A program made the translations under genes and the position numbers. Below, one piece after another: positions 24,860 to 33,881 of a stretch of DNA of 51,566 nt (position 1 is its first letter; each line of letters starts with the position of its first letter). The DNA comes from M3007 sp038203695 (GTDB lineage: Bacteria > Bacteroidota > Bacteroidia > Chitinophagales > Saprospiraceae), in contig JBBRDQ010000009.1 in assembly GCA_038203695.1 (NCBI GenBank), forward strand, positions 1 to 51,566. The letters are read 5' to 3'. The notes below the pieces were generated by a model. That model saw only the letters and a list, made by a program, of their open reading frames with translations. It was not told the origin of the DNA and ran no database searches.

Positions 24860-25051
24860 TTACAGATTATAGCCCCGCATGACATCTCCAACCCGGAATA
24901 GTGCACGACAACTGGCGATCAAGTGTAAATAGTTGGGCATAAAAGCATAGGCATGGACTTGAAATTCTTTGTGCTGCTGACAATACCGCCTCAACATTAT
25001 AACTACCCGAGAAAGTCTTACATCTGCATCCTTGGAGCGTATAAATGATTG
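24860..25051 (-). pseudogene. Fragment of Y1 (IS200/RAYT-like) transposase
   Basis: Too short to be a gene. Minus-strand translation between stops at 25052-25054 and 24860 reads DADVRLSRVVIMLRRYCQQH, then KEFQVHAYAFMPNYLHLIAS. This matches the segment of Y1 transposases (HUH superfamily) around the YxxVIMPNHxHLI motif. Here the first metal-binding His of HxH is Tyr (NYLH). Both ends of the protein are missing and no catalytic Tyr helix is present, so it is a decayed remnant. It lies 11 nt after the ATPase-TIR stop, opposite strand, suggesting past mobile-element activity at this edge of the TIR operon. Confidence 0.6.
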
Positions 25052-25123
25052 CTAGCTGCCTTACGCGAGGCTATACCTCGTGCATCTTTTCTGCGGGTTC
25101 TTATCAAGCCCCTGCCCGCTCCC

Positions 25124-28100
25124 CTACTCCACCCCCGAAATCGGCATCTCCACAAAGAAGTCCGTGCCCTCATTCTCGCGCGTCTCGAAGCCGATATTGC
25201 CGTCGTGCGCTTCGATGATCTTGCGGCAGATGGCTAAGCCCAGGCCGCTGCCGGAGGTCTTGGTGGTAAAGTTAGGCTCGAACACGCGCTGGCGGATCTC
25301 GGGCGGAATGCCGCCGCCATTGTCGCTGATGCGTACCACAGCGTACTTTTGCTGCCGGACGATCGAGACGTTGATATGTCCCTGCCGGTCGGACGGAATG
25401 GCCTGGATCGCGTTGATAACCAGGTTGTTAAAGACGCGGATCAGGTGGTTTTTGTCGCCGATAATGTGGAAGCGCTCTTTGGGAAGTTTCAGTTCCATAC
25501 TCACATTTTTCTGCTCGCTAAACAGGTCATACACGCTTTCAACGGCGTCGTTCAGCACCATATCGCTTTTTTCCTTGATCTCCAGGTTGGCGAACATCGA
25601 AAACTCGGAAGCGATCTGGGCCAGCGAATCGATCTGTTCGATCAGTCGCGTAATGGCTTTGCGCAGGTAGGCGGCGGCCTGCTCCGGATTGGACGACACG
25701 CGCTCCAGCTGTTGCATGGAGAGTTTCATGGTGGTCAGCGGATTCTTGATGTCGTGGGCGACCTGACGGGCCATTTCACGCCACGCACCTTCGCGCTCCA
25801 GGCGGATCATCTGCACTTTCGAGTCTTCCAGTTTGTCCACCATGCGGTTGTACTGGCCGATCAGGGCACCGACTTCATCTTCGGCGTCGCCGGCATATTC
25901 CAGCGGCTCATTTTTATCTTCCAGGCGCAGGTCGCTGATTTTTTCGGAGATAAGGCGGATCGGCTTGGTGATATTACGCGCCAATACATACGTGACGACA
26001 TAGGCGATCAGCAGCAAGAAGACGTATAAACTGGCGAGAATACCGATAAAGTCGGATACTTCGGCCCCGGTTTTGCGCTCGGCCAGGTCATACGGCACCC
26101 CCAGAAAACCGAGCAAGCGATTTTGTCCGTCGCGCAGGGGCAGGTATTTATTGAAAAAAGAATAACCGCCGGTCTGCTCGGTTTCCACCAGCGATGGCTC
26201 GATATTATTGCGCAGCACAAACAGCGCGTTGGGATTCATTTTCAAGGGTAATACTCCGATTTTTACCAGTTCTTCCTGGGTCGTGAACTGCAAATCGCCC
26301 ACCGGAGAAAAGAAATTGGCATCCATCGACAGGCTGGAAGCCATCGTGGTGAGGGTTTGTGGCAGCGAACGGCGCAGGCTGTCGGCACTCAGGGTACTGC
26401 TGACGACCTGCGATTTCAGGTTGTTGAGCAAAGCCTCAGCGCGGTAATCGAGGTTGGCGCGCTCGGTATCGCGGGCAGTCTGGGTAAAGTGCCGGTACGT
26501 CATATAACCAATCACTAGAAAAGTCAGCCCGATCAGCACGATGTTCCAGTAGTGAATGCGGCGCGCCAGGGAGCCCGAGGCGCTAAGCGACAAGCGGTAA
26601 TCGTCGGGCAAAAAACGCAGCAGGGAATTGGCCAGCGCTAACAGGAGCAATAACATGGAAATGGCCGTAAACAGCACTGCAAACAGGTAAATCGGCTTTA
26701 AAAAACCACCACTGGTGCGGCCGACCGCCGTGAGGGTATTGCCATCGGCACTTTTAAAGACCGCATCGACGCGATGCTGGGCCGGGCGTTCTACATCGCG
26801 GACTTCGCCGTTTTTGAGCAATCCGGCGAGACTGGCCAGGTTGACCGGACCTTGTTCGACCAGCAATTTCTCATTTTTCTGCACCGCAAAATCGTAGCGG
26901 GCCAGGTCGGCCATATCTTTATACGGTGTACCAAAAAACAGCCGCGCATACACGCGGGTCGGCTTGGGATATTCGTGGTTGAGAAAACAGTACAGTTGGG
27001 CCGGCTGGGTCGGGTCGCCCATGCGACGGACGGACACGCGCAGCATATAGCGGAATTTGCCATCGGCATCGGTGCGAAAACGGATACCGGGCGCGCCGGG
27101 CAGTGGTTGGCCCTGTTCCCAGTTTTCCTGCACCACCCACGCATATCCCTGGGTCTGGCCCAGTAAGAGCGGCTGGTTATCGCGGTCGAACGCGAATACA
27201 TTGGACCGATAATGCTGGAAAATATAATTTTCCTGAAATACGACGGTGTTAAACTTCGCCTGCAAATCGGCGGCATTGGCTTTGAACGGCCAAGGTTTGA
27301 GCGACAAACCCAACTGCTGGCTATCGGCCTGAAAAGAAGTCAGTAAATGCGGGAGGGTTTGTTCCGCAGCCTCTGTATCGCGGTCGGAAGCGAGCGCTGC
27401 CGCGTAGTTTTTGCGGATCTGTGCGTCTTTAATGTCGTTGAAACGGTACAGTAAGACGGCCGAGAACAGGGAAAGCAGCAAAATCCAAGCCACAATCCAG
27501 CCAAAGCCGGGCGTTTCCCAATGCACCATCGCGTCTAAAACACCGGCAAAAACCAGCGCAAAACCGGCGATATAAAGCGCGTTAATTGGCAACTCCATCG
27601 TCAGTGCCACGGCGAAAATGAGTGCCGTGGCACCGCCGATCAATCCACCGCGCTGCACCCGACTCAAGCCGAGGCGCTGCACAGTAGCGGACAAACGGTG
27701 CGAAAACAGAAAGGATGCCAGCAGCCAGATCATTAGTCCCATCAAAGTCAGCAGGGCTAAATCTTTGGTATTCAAAAAGTTGTTAAAGTCGAAGTAAATG
27801 CCCGCGTCAAATATCAGATGGCGGAATACACGCACATTGGTCAGTACGCCGGCTGCGATCAACAAGTAGGCAGCACCGGCAAAAGCGAATTTCAACGGTA
27901 AGGCGACTTTTTCCAAACCTGGAAGTTCAAATTTACGGTGAAAAAACACCGCTGCCCACAACAGCAATAATAGGCTGATGCACCACGTCCCGGGCGTCGC
28001 CCCCAGCCAGGAAGCCACCGAAAATGGTTTTTCAAAGGCTGGCAACGCGCCAAACTGATGATCGGCAAAACCGGTCGAGCCATTCAGCCAAATCAAGCCC

Positions 28101-28834
28101 AATGCAACTATCGAAGTCAGCGCCACACCCGCAACCGGCGCGTAACGCGTGGTCAACCAGGTAGCGGCTTTAGCCACCACTGTCAAGAATACCCCCAGGA
28201 AAGACAGATACGCCAGCAATTTCAGCCATTGCAAGGCCGCAGATTGCACCGCACCATCGGCAGACAGCCAACATAAGTCTTTACCATCTATCTGTACGGA
28301 TGCCGCCGCTGTGGTCGGAGTAGTACTGACCAGCAATGCTTTGGAAATATTTTTACCGGCCGGAAAAAGAGCGGCATTGTCGGAAAAAGCGGGACCGACG
28401 GTGTACCGGATGGGAACCAGTACGGTCATGGTTTCCGCGTCAAAAGGTTCGCTGAAGGCCGAATACCAACCGGCGGGCAAATTCAGCAGCCGGCGGCCCG
28501 ATGTGCACTGTTCGATTAGGGCGGCAGGCGGCATGACCCGCGTATTGGACCAAAAAACGACCGAATCAGCCCGATGCAGCAAAATGGTATAATCTTTACC
28601 TGGTAACTCGGCCATCGCACCACCTACATCCACCCCCACTGTGCCCCGCCGGAGCAGGTTCTCGTTGGCATGGACCCACGCCCGTGCTTCGGCCTCCTGT
28701 TTACCCACGTATTTTGAAATTTGGTCGGCGTACTCTGGCGACAACACTGTACCTTCGTCCCACTGCCCAATACTGACCGCAACTGCCAGCAAGATACCCA
28801 TGACGACCAAATATAAGAGCGAATGTTTTAACAT
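25124..28834 (-). CDS. Large multi-pass sensor histidine kinase, NtrY-like
   Basis: 1236-aa membrane sensor kinase. The N-terminal helix at 5-22 is followed by an extracytoplasmic domain to about 200. About eight membrane helices lie between 205 and 465, then another exported domain, two more helices near 735-800, a further exported segment, and a last helix (FIGILASLYVFLLLIAYVV). Then come HAMP, the phosphoacceptor box QVAHDIKNPLTTMKLS with H1027, N-box NLVINAIQAI, and G boxes ISDNGGGIPPEIRQ and SGSGLGLAICRKI. All catalytic motifs are intact. No response regulator lies beside it, so it is an orphan. The multi-helix block between two sensor domains makes it far larger than typical NtrY (about 750 aa). 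Ligand unknown; envelope or nutrient sensing are possible. Confidence 0.9.
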   Translation of the reverse strand: MLKHSLLYLVVMGILLAVAVSIGQWDEGTVLSPEYADQISKYVGKQEAEARAWVHANENLLRRGTVGVDVGGAMAELPGKDYTILLHRADSVVFWSNTRVMPPAALIEQCTSGRRLLNLPAGWYSAFSEPFDAETMTVLVPIRYTVGPAFSDNAALFPAGKNISKALLVSTTPTTAAASVQIDGKDLCWLSADGAVQSAALQWLKLLAYLSFLGVFLTVVAKAATWLTTRYAPVAGVALTSIVALGLIWLNGSTGFADHQFGALPAFEKPFSVASWLGATPGTWCISLLLLLWAAVFFHRKFELPGLEKVALPLKFAFAGAAYLLIAAGVLTNVRVFRHLIFDAGIYFDFNNFLNTKDLALLTLMGLMIWLLASFLFSHRLSATVQRLGLSRVQRGGLIGGATALIFAVALTMELPINALYIAGFALVFAGVLDAMVHWETPGFGWIVAWILLLSLFSAVLLYRFNDIKDAQIRKNYAAALASDRDTEAAEQTLPHLLTSFQADSQQLGLSLKPWPFKANAADLQAKFNTVVFQENYIFQHYRSNVFAFDRDNQPLLLGQTQGYAWVVQENWEQGQPLPGAPGIRFRTDADGKFRYMLRVSVRRMGDPTQPAQLYCFLNHEYPKPTRVYARLFFGTPYKDMADLARYDFAVQKNEKLLVEQGPVNLASLAGLLKNGEVRDVERPAQHRVDAVFKSADGNTLTAVGRTSGGFLKPIYLFAVLFTAISMLLLLLALANSLLRFLPDDYRLSLSASGSLARRIHYWNIVLIGLTFLVIGYMTYRHFTQTARDTERANLDYRAEALLNNLKSQVVSSTLSADSLRRSLPQTLTTMASSLSMDANFFSPVGDLQFTTQEELVKIGVLPLKMNPNALFVLRNNIEPSLVETEQTGGYSFFNKYLPLRDGQNRLLGFLGVPYDLAERKTGAEVSDFIGILASLYVFLLLIAYVVTYVLARNITKPIRLISEKISDLRLEDKNEPLEYAGDAEDEVGALIGQYNRMVDKLEDSKVQMIRLEREGAWREMARQVAHDIKNPLTTMKLSMQQLERVSSNPEQAAAYLRKAITRLIEQIDSLAQIASEFSMFANLEIKEKSDMVLNDAVESVYDLFSEQKNVSMELKLPKERFHIIGDKNHLIRVFNNLVINAIQAIPSDRQGHINVSIVRQQKYAVVRISDNGGGIPPEIRQRVFEPNFTTKTSGSGLGLAICRKIIEAHDGNIGFETRENEGTDFFVEMPISGVE

Positions 28835-28905
28835 GAAAGGGGATCTATCAAAATGAAATTGGGGTGCTGCGGGTTTCGGAAATATTTGAATGCTTTACGG
28901 CAGCA

Positions 28906-28935
28906 CAAAAGTATCTAAACAAAGTTTACGCCAAA
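28906..28935 (-). promoter_or_regulatory. Promoter of the NtrY-like kinase
   Basis: On the minus strand TTTGG (from 28935) and TACTTTTG (28913 to 28906) are 18 nt apart and match the Bacteroidota consensus. Predicted start is near 28899, giving a leader of about 65 nt. Confidence 0.6.
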
Positions 28936-29011
28936 CCTGAAACGCATCAAAAAAACAGCCCCGTGTAAGACAATTTCTGCAAAGAAATTTTCGCACGCCG
29001 CTAAAATACAA

Positions 29012-29461
29012 CTACAGGCCGCTCTGCCGCCTTTATTTCCGGCTTTTGGGCTGGGAAACGGGAGGAAAGTCCGGACAACATAGAGCACCGCACCACCTAA
29101 CGGGTGGAGTCGAAGGGCAGCGCAAGCCGCCTGACGGCATAGAAAGTGTCGCAGAAAATAACCGCCCCGGCATTTTTCGGGGTAAGGGTGAAAATGTGCG
29201 GTAAGAGCGCACGGCTCCGGGTAGCAATATCCGGCGCGGATAAACCTTGCGGGTTGAAATGCCATGTATACCTTGTATTCCTGCTTCGGCAGGAGGGTGT
29301 GTGGCTCGCACACGATTCCGGGCAACCGGAATGGCAGGGAGGGTAGGCAGCGCAGATTTTGCCGGTGACGGCAAAACCAGATAAATGGCAGAGGCGGGGT
29401 TCTATCGGAGACTTTGGTAGCCGGTATCGCCCCGAACAGAATCCGGCTTACAGGTCTGTAG
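29012..29461 (+). ncRNA. rnpB: RNase P RNA, class A
   Basis: Catalytic RNA that trims the 5' leader of tRNA precursors. It contains the universally conserved GGAGGAAAGTCCGGACA near 29059-29076, CAGAAAATAACCGCC near 29154, GTAAGGGTGAAAATGTGCGG and AAGAGCGCAC near 29186-29215, and the 3' core AGACTTTGGTAGCC followed by GAACAGAATCCGGCTTACAGG. The ends pair as P1: CTACAGGCC at 29012-29020 with GGTCTGTAG at 29453-29461. A T-rich tract (TTTTTTCTTTTT) follows directly and, with P1, probably ends transcription. At about 450 nt it is longer than the typical 350-400, with extra stem-loops such as a TTCG-capped CCTGC/GCAGG hairpin near 29280. Confidence 0.95.
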
Positions 29462-29490
29462 TTTTTTCTTTTTACAATGAACGCTTACGC

Positions 29491-30162
29491 ATGAAACGCA
29501 CCCTTACGCTCACTTTTGCAATGGCTTTTTTAAGCACCTTGTTTTCCTTCAAAACCCTCGTTAAACCGGCCCGGGTCGTCTTTTTCGGCGATAGTATTAC
29601 CGAAGCCGGCGTACGTCCGGGCGGTTACATTACCAAAATAGGCGAGTCGCTGACCGCTACTGGAAAAAGCGACCAATACGAACTGATCGGCAAAGGCATT
29701 GGCGGCAATAAAGTGTACGATCTGCTGCTGCGCCTGGAGAGCGATGTGTTGGATCAGCATCCGGATATCGTAGTAATGTATGTCGGCGTGAATGACGTGT
29801 GGCACAAACGGCTGTTCGGCACAGGTACGGACGCCGATAAATTCCCGAAATTCTACGAGGCGATGATCAAAAAGATCAAAGCAACCGGTGCGAAAGTTAT
29901 TCTTTGCACGCCTGCCTGCATCGGCGAGAAAACGGACTGCACCAATGCGCAGGATGGCGAGTTAAACCAGTATTCGCAGATCATCCGCGATCTGGCCGAC
30001 CGCAATGACTGTGCCTTGTGCGATCTGCGCGCCGCATTTCAGACCTACCAGCAGCGTCATAATCCCGACAACCTGGACAAAAATATTCTTACCACCGACG
30101 GCGTGCATCTGAACGATGCGGGCAATAAACTCGTAGCCGATTTGCTGTTGGAGAAAATGTAA
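29491..30162 (+). CDS. Exported SGNH/GDSL-family hydrolase
   Basis: 223 aa from the ATG at 29491. Upstream in-frame codons lie in rnpB and are rejected. The N-terminus has a signal-peptide-like hydrophobic core (MKRTLTLTFAMAFLSTLFSF). All SGNH blocks are visible: VVFFGDSITEAG with Ser35, GIGGNKVYDL (Gly), VMYVGVNDVW (Asn), and DGVHLNDAGNKL with the catalytic Asp/His. Such enzymes are esterases, lipases or carbohydrate deacetylases; the compact form resembles acetyl-xylan or rhamnogalacturonan esterase-type proteins, but the substrate cannot be told. It starts only 30 nt after rnpB, so its promoter must lie within or before the RNA gene, or transcription reads through. Confidence 0.88.
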   Translation: MKRTLTLTFAMAFLSTLFSFKTLVKPARVVFFGDSITEAGVRPGGYITKIGESLTATGKSDQYELIGKGIGGNKVYDLLLRLESDVLDQHPDIVVMYVGVNDVWHKRLFGTGTDADKFPKFYEAMIKKIKATGAKVILCTPACIGEKTDCTNAQDGELNQYSQIIRDLADRNDCALCDLRAAFQTYQQRHNPDNLDKNILTTDGVHLNDAGNKLVADLLLEKM

Positions 30163-30207
30163 GACTGAAAGTAAGCATTTGATTTTTTGAATAGCAAACA
30201 TGCAGGC

Positions 30208-32034
30208 ATGGAAAAACTCACACTGAAAAACTTTTCAGACCTGCTCGACCCGGATATATTAGATGAAGGGCGGGCATTTTTAGCCAATGACGGCTTGCGC
30301 AATGTGGTCACGGCAGATGGCGTCTGGGCCGCAGAATACCAGGAAAAAGGCCAAAAGGGCGAAATTGCCATTGAAATTACCAGCGGTCGTATCGTATCGG
30401 TCCAGTGCGAATGCGATGATTTCGACGAAGAGGACTGGGTAGACCGGGCCTGTGTCCATACGGCGGCATTGCTTTTTGCCATCAATTCCAATTCGGCCCA
30501 AAAGGCACCGGCTACGCGCAGCGGCCGGCCTAAAGCCGGTGCTGAAAAAGACAACAAACCAGCCAAAGCGGAAAAGGTGCCCAAAAAACCAGCCAAGCCC
30601 AAAGATGCGGCCGAGGCCGTGTTAGGCGAACTAGAGCCCAAAGAGATTTACGAATTTGTGCGGCAGATGATCAGCAAAAACATGGATTTCAAAAGCCAGT
30701 TTTTGATGCACTTTTCCGAAAAAACGGCGGGCAGTTCCCAACAATTCGATGATATTATCGCCCATGCGATCGCTGCCGTCAAAGGCCGGCGCAAATACCT
30801 GAAAGGTGCCGACGGGGCAAAAATCGCAGTATCGATCACGCCGTTGTACAAACAGGCTGTCAACGCGGAAGCCAAGGGCTTTTTACGCGAATCGTTCGCG
30901 ATCTGCAAAGCACTGCTGCATCATTTGCCGAAGGTCTTTATGGCGATGGAAACGCCATCTGCCAAGTTCAATAACCTTTTGGAAAATACGCTGAGCATTA
31001 TTACGCTGATTATTCAAAATAATACGGCCCCTTTCGAATTGCGCAACGAAGTGTTTGAAACGCTGATGGCCGAGTATACCATACTGGCGCAAGGACAATA
31101 CGGAGAGCTGAAAGACCATGTCTATGAGTTATTGCTGGAGGCAGCCCAGCTCCATAAACGACTGGATGAGGTAGAAACAGTACTGCTCGGATTGCTGGCT
31201 GCGCACAGTGCCAAAGGTAAAAAAGTGCCTTGGTCTACCGATTTTTACCACGAGACCAGTCTGGTCGACCAACTGCTGAGCTTGTACCGGAAGGAAGCCA
31301 AAAACGACGCGAAAGCCACTGCTTTACTGGAACGCTATAAACACGTAGCGACGTTTTACCTGATGCTGATCGACAAAAAAACAGTAGCGGAAGATTTCAA
31401 AACGGCGATCGCTTATCTGGAAGATATGCGCAAAAACCCTAGAAAGTATAGCAACCACATGGATATGCGTGGTATTGAAAAGGTACTTGACAATCGTTTG
31501 CTGCATATTTATGGTAAAATGGGCGATACAATCAACGCCACTTTAATGGCTGCTAAATTGTTCAAATCCTCGGATTATCAGCAATTCGAGTACTACAAAC
31601 TGGAAAAAAGCCTGTATCCGGCGGAAAAATGGCCCAGCCGCGTCGATAGTTACCTACAGCAAACTAAACAAATGCAGGGCAGGGGTTATTTCAATATCAA
31701 TGCTTATTTTGAAATAATGCTGCTGGAGGAGCGCTGGACAACGCTCATGGATAAACTGGCCGAGAATAGCGATCTTGCACTCTGGAAAAAATACGGTCCA
31801 CATGTCAAGCACCGGTTCCCAGCCGCCTACCTGAAAGGGCTTCGTCGTACGGTCGAGGTCGAGTTAAAGCGGGCTTACTCCCCTAATTATCCGTTAGTCA
31901 CTGCATTATTGCAGGATATGGACACCGTGGAAGGCGGTTCGGACCTGCTAAAAACCGTGGTGACCCTGTATGAAGATCAATATGCAACCCGGCGGGCATT
32001 GATAGAACTGCTGAATAAAATTGTAATTTCCTGA
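30208..32034 (+). CDS. SWIM zinc-finger domain protein
   Basis: 608 aa from the ATG at 30208 (MEKLTLKNFSDLLDPDILDE); a TTG seven codons earlier is less likely. A SWIM finger lies near residues 70-90: Cys-x-Cys in VQCECDDF and Cys-x-His in RACVHTAALLF, a zinc site thought to bind nucleic acid or protein. It is followed by a Lys/Ala/Pro-rich linker (100-140) and about 450 residues of helical, TPR-like sequence without motifs I recognise. No signal peptide. SWIM proteins of this layout are common in Bacteroidota and are sometimes near helicases or recombination genes, not here. Function unknown. It is 45 nt after the SGNH gene, and a hairpin follows. Confidence 0.75.
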   Translation: MEKLTLKNFSDLLDPDILDEGRAFLANDGLRNVVTADGVWAAEYQEKGQKGEIAIEITSGRIVSVQCECDDFDEEDWVDRACVHTAALLFAINSNSAQKAPATRSGRPKAGAEKDNKPAKAEKVPKKPAKPKDAAEAVLGELEPKEIYEFVRQMISKNMDFKSQFLMHFSEKTAGSSQQFDDIIAHAIAAVKGRRKYLKGADGAKIAVSITPLYKQAVNAEAKGFLRESFAICKALLHHLPKVFMAMETPSAKFNNLLENTLSIITLIIQNNTAPFELRNEVFETLMAEYTILAQGQYGELKDHVYELLLEAAQLHKRLDEVETVLLGLLAAHSAKGKKVPWSTDFYHETSLVDQLLSLYRKEAKNDAKATALLERYKHVATFYLMLIDKKTVAEDFKTAIAYLEDMRKNPRKYSNHMDMRGIEKVLDNRLLHIYGKMGDTINATLMAAKLFKSSDYQQFEYYKLEKSLYPAEKWPSRVDSYLQQTKQMQGRGYFNINAYFEIMLLEERWTTLMDKLAENSDLALWKKYGPHVKHRFPAAYLKGLRRTVEVELKRAYSPNYPLVTALLQDMDTVEGGSDLLKTVVTLYEDQYATRRALIELLNKIVIS

Positions 32035-32038
32035 AAAT

Positions 32039-32068
32039 AGCAGGATTGGGCAGTTGCCCAATCCTGCT
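32039..32068. terminator. Perfect 14-bp hairpin between convergent genes
   Basis: AGCAGGATTGGGCA / TGCCCAATCCTGCT with a 2-nt loop, starting 5 nt after the SWIM gene stop. The minus strand continues with TATTTT. It probably terminates the SWIM transcript and can also stop pyk read-through from the other side. Confidence 0.75.
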
Positions 32069-32109
32069 AAAACGCCCCTTTGGGTAATGCAGTTGACCTA
32101 AGAATTTCC

Positions 32110-32342
32110 ACCTCGAAGCCGTCCAACGTTTGTAGCGTATCAGACCTCGGAGAGGTCCAACGTTTGTAGCGGCGTTAATTATTCGACCTCGGAGAGGTCC
32201 AACGTTTGTAGCGGCGTTAATTACCAGACCTCGGAGAGGTCCAACGTTTGTAGAAATCATTGGCAAACATTATTACCAGACCTCGGAGAGGTCTAACGTT
32301 TGTAGCGGCGTTATTTATTCGACCTCGGAGAGGTCCAACGTC
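32110..32342. repeat. 42-bp palindromic intergenic repeat array
   Basis: Five copies of GACCTCGGAGAGGTC-CAACGT (the first four continue to TTTGTAG) start at 32143, 32185, 32227, 32279 and 32321, with a degenerate copy at 32110. Each carries a 6-bp palindrome with GGA loop. Spacing is 42, 42, 52 and 42 nt. Linkers are mostly CGGCGTTAATTA followed by TTC or CCA. The array fills the space between the convergent SWIM gene and pyk. Linkers are alike, so it is not a CRISPR. An open frame reading NVGPLRG units across it is spurious. Confidence 0.9.
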
Positions 32343-32365
32343 AAATAATTTGATACCTTTTGCGC

Positions 32366-33856
32366 TTATTCCACTTCCGTCACTTTCAGCATATTGGTAC
32401 TGTAACGTTTGCTCAAGGGCATCGCTCCGGTATTGATCACCGTATCGCCTTTCACCAGCATACCGGCATTTTTCAAAATTTCGGTGCAGTCCTCGATAGT
32501 CTCGTCGGTACTGGTAAATTTATCGTAGTAGAAACACTGTACGCCCCACATCAGATTCATGGTATTGAGCATGCTGGCGTTGTTGCTGAAGATAAAAATC
32601 CGCGATTTCGGTCGAAAACTGCTCACTTTGAACGCCGTATACCCCGAAGTAGTAATCCCAATAATGGCTTTTGCGCCGATTTCTTCGGCTACGCGGCACG
32701 CACTGAAACAAATGACGTCGGAGTGAAATAACTTGAATTTGCCGGAAGGCAGCGGGCGGCGGCTTTCGATCTGCGGCCAGTATTGTTTTTCGGCCTGCTC
32801 GATGATGCGCGTCATGTATTGAATTACGAGTGTCGGGTGTGCGCCCACCGAAGTTTCGCCGCTCAGCATCACTGCGTCGGCACCGTCGAGCACCGCGTTG
32901 GCGACATCGGTTACTTCTGCGCGGGTCGGCGACGGATTGACGATCATGCTATCCATCATTTGCGTAGCCACGATCACCGGGCGAGCGTATTGCATACAGA
33001 GATGAATGATCGCTTTTTGGGTCATCGGCAGTTGTTCGATCGGCATTTCCACCCCAAGGTCGCCGCGGGCCACCATGATACCATTGCAGGCCCGGATGAT
33101 TTCACGGATATTTTTAATGGCTTCCGGTTTCTCGATTTTTGCCATCATTTTGGCTGAATGACCGGTTTTTTCGATGGCCGCACGCAGGTCGTCCATGTCT
33201 TCGGCACGGCGTACGAACGAGAGGGCAATCCAACTGACCGGTTGCGTCAGGATAAATTCCAGGTCTTCGCGGTCTTTCGTGGTCATGGCCGGCTGTTTCA
33301 CGTTGGTATCTGGCAGGTTTACGCCTTTATTGCTGCTCAAGACACCGCCGTGCAGACACCGCAACCGCACCGTATCGGTCTTATTGGTTTCGACCACTTC
33401 GAAAACCAGTTTGCCATCGTCCATCATAATGCGTTCGCCGACCTGGCAATCTTCCGCAAATTCGGGATATGACATATAGATACTATCCATGACGCCTTCC
33501 GCCGTAATATCGTTGACAATCGTAATGATATCACCAGTTGCCAGCGACAGGGCATTGTCTTTAATTTTACCGACCCGTAGTTTGGGGCCTTGCAGATCAG
33601 CCAGGGTGCTGAGGTGCGTGTTGTATTCGGCATTGATGGACTGAATGTGCTGAATGACTTTCAGGTGGTCTGCGTGCGTTCCGTGACTGAAATTGAGGCG
33701 AAACACATCCACGCCGGCATGGGCAAGTTCAAGCAATTTTTCCCTGGAATTGCAGGCGGGGCCGACTGTGGCCACTATTTTGGTGTTTTGCGAACCATCT
33801 TTGCGCATGTAAGAATTATTTTTGACGGGTAATGTAGCTGTTTCCGCGTGAATCAT
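32366..33856 (-). CDS. pyk: Pyruvate kinase
   Basis: Converts phosphoenolpyruvate and ADP to pyruvate and ATP in glycolysis. Motifs: NTKIVATVGPACNSREKL at 24-41, RLNFSHGTH, the active-site region MAKIEKPEAIKNI with the catalytic Lys, GIMVARGDLGVEMP for Mg2+ binding, and TRAEVTDVANAVLDGADAVM. The C-terminal domain is complete with no extra phosphohistidine domain. The 496 aa are slightly long because of about 16 extra N-terminal residues; the Met at residue 17 (MRKDGSQNTK) is an alternative start. A -7 box at 33907-33914 supports the longer form. No neighbouring glycolytic genes. Confidence 0.96.
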   Translation of the reverse strand: MIHAETATLPVKNNSYMRKDGSQNTKIVATVGPACNSREKLLELAHAGVDVFRLNFSHGTHADHLKVIQHIQSINAEYNTHLSTLADLQGPKLRVGKIKDNALSLATGDIITIVNDITAEGVMDSIYMSYPEFAEDCQVGERIMMDDGKLVFEVVETNKTDTVRLRCLHGGVLSSNKGVNLPDTNVKQPAMTTKDREDLEFILTQPVSWIALSFVRRAEDMDDLRAAIEKTGHSAKMMAKIEKPEAIKNIREIIRACNGIMVARGDLGVEMPIEQLPMTQKAIIHLCMQYARPVIVATQMMDSMIVNPSPTRAEVTDVANAVLDGADAVMLSGETSVGAHPTLVIQYMTRIIEQAEKQYWPQIESRRPLPSGKFKLFHSDVICFSACRVAEEIGAKAIIGITTSGYTAFKVSSFRPKSRIFIFSNNASMLNTMNLMWGVQCFYYDKFTSTDETIEDCTEILKNAGMLVKGDTVINTGAMPLSKRYSTNMLKVTEVE

Positions 33857-33881
33857 CTTTTACTTTTTTGGTTAAGCGTAC

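Noticed and set aside
25062..25081. Small hairpin GCGAGG/CCTCGT as terminator of the NtrY-like kinase
   Set aside because: Only 5-6 bp, no T-tract, and about 45 nt away from the stop; too weak to call.
28915..29374. Minus-strand open frames over the RNase P RNA region
   Set aside because: The region is a structured RNA with all conserved RNase P segments; the frames have no protein-like features.
29359..29490. N-terminal extension of the SGNH hydrolase into rnpB
   Set aside because: The extra residues are translated from the RNA core; the signal peptide begins at the ATG at 29491.
31898..32266. Minus-strand open frame with repeated NVGPLRG units
   Set aside because: It is a translation of the palindromic repeats and overlaps the 3' end of the SWIM gene; no conserved protein features.
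32110..32342. Possible CRISPR array
   Set aside because: The units are regular, but the linkers are nearly identical to each other and only 15-25 nt long, there are no cas genes, and each repeat is a short perfect palindrome. It is an intergenic repeat family.
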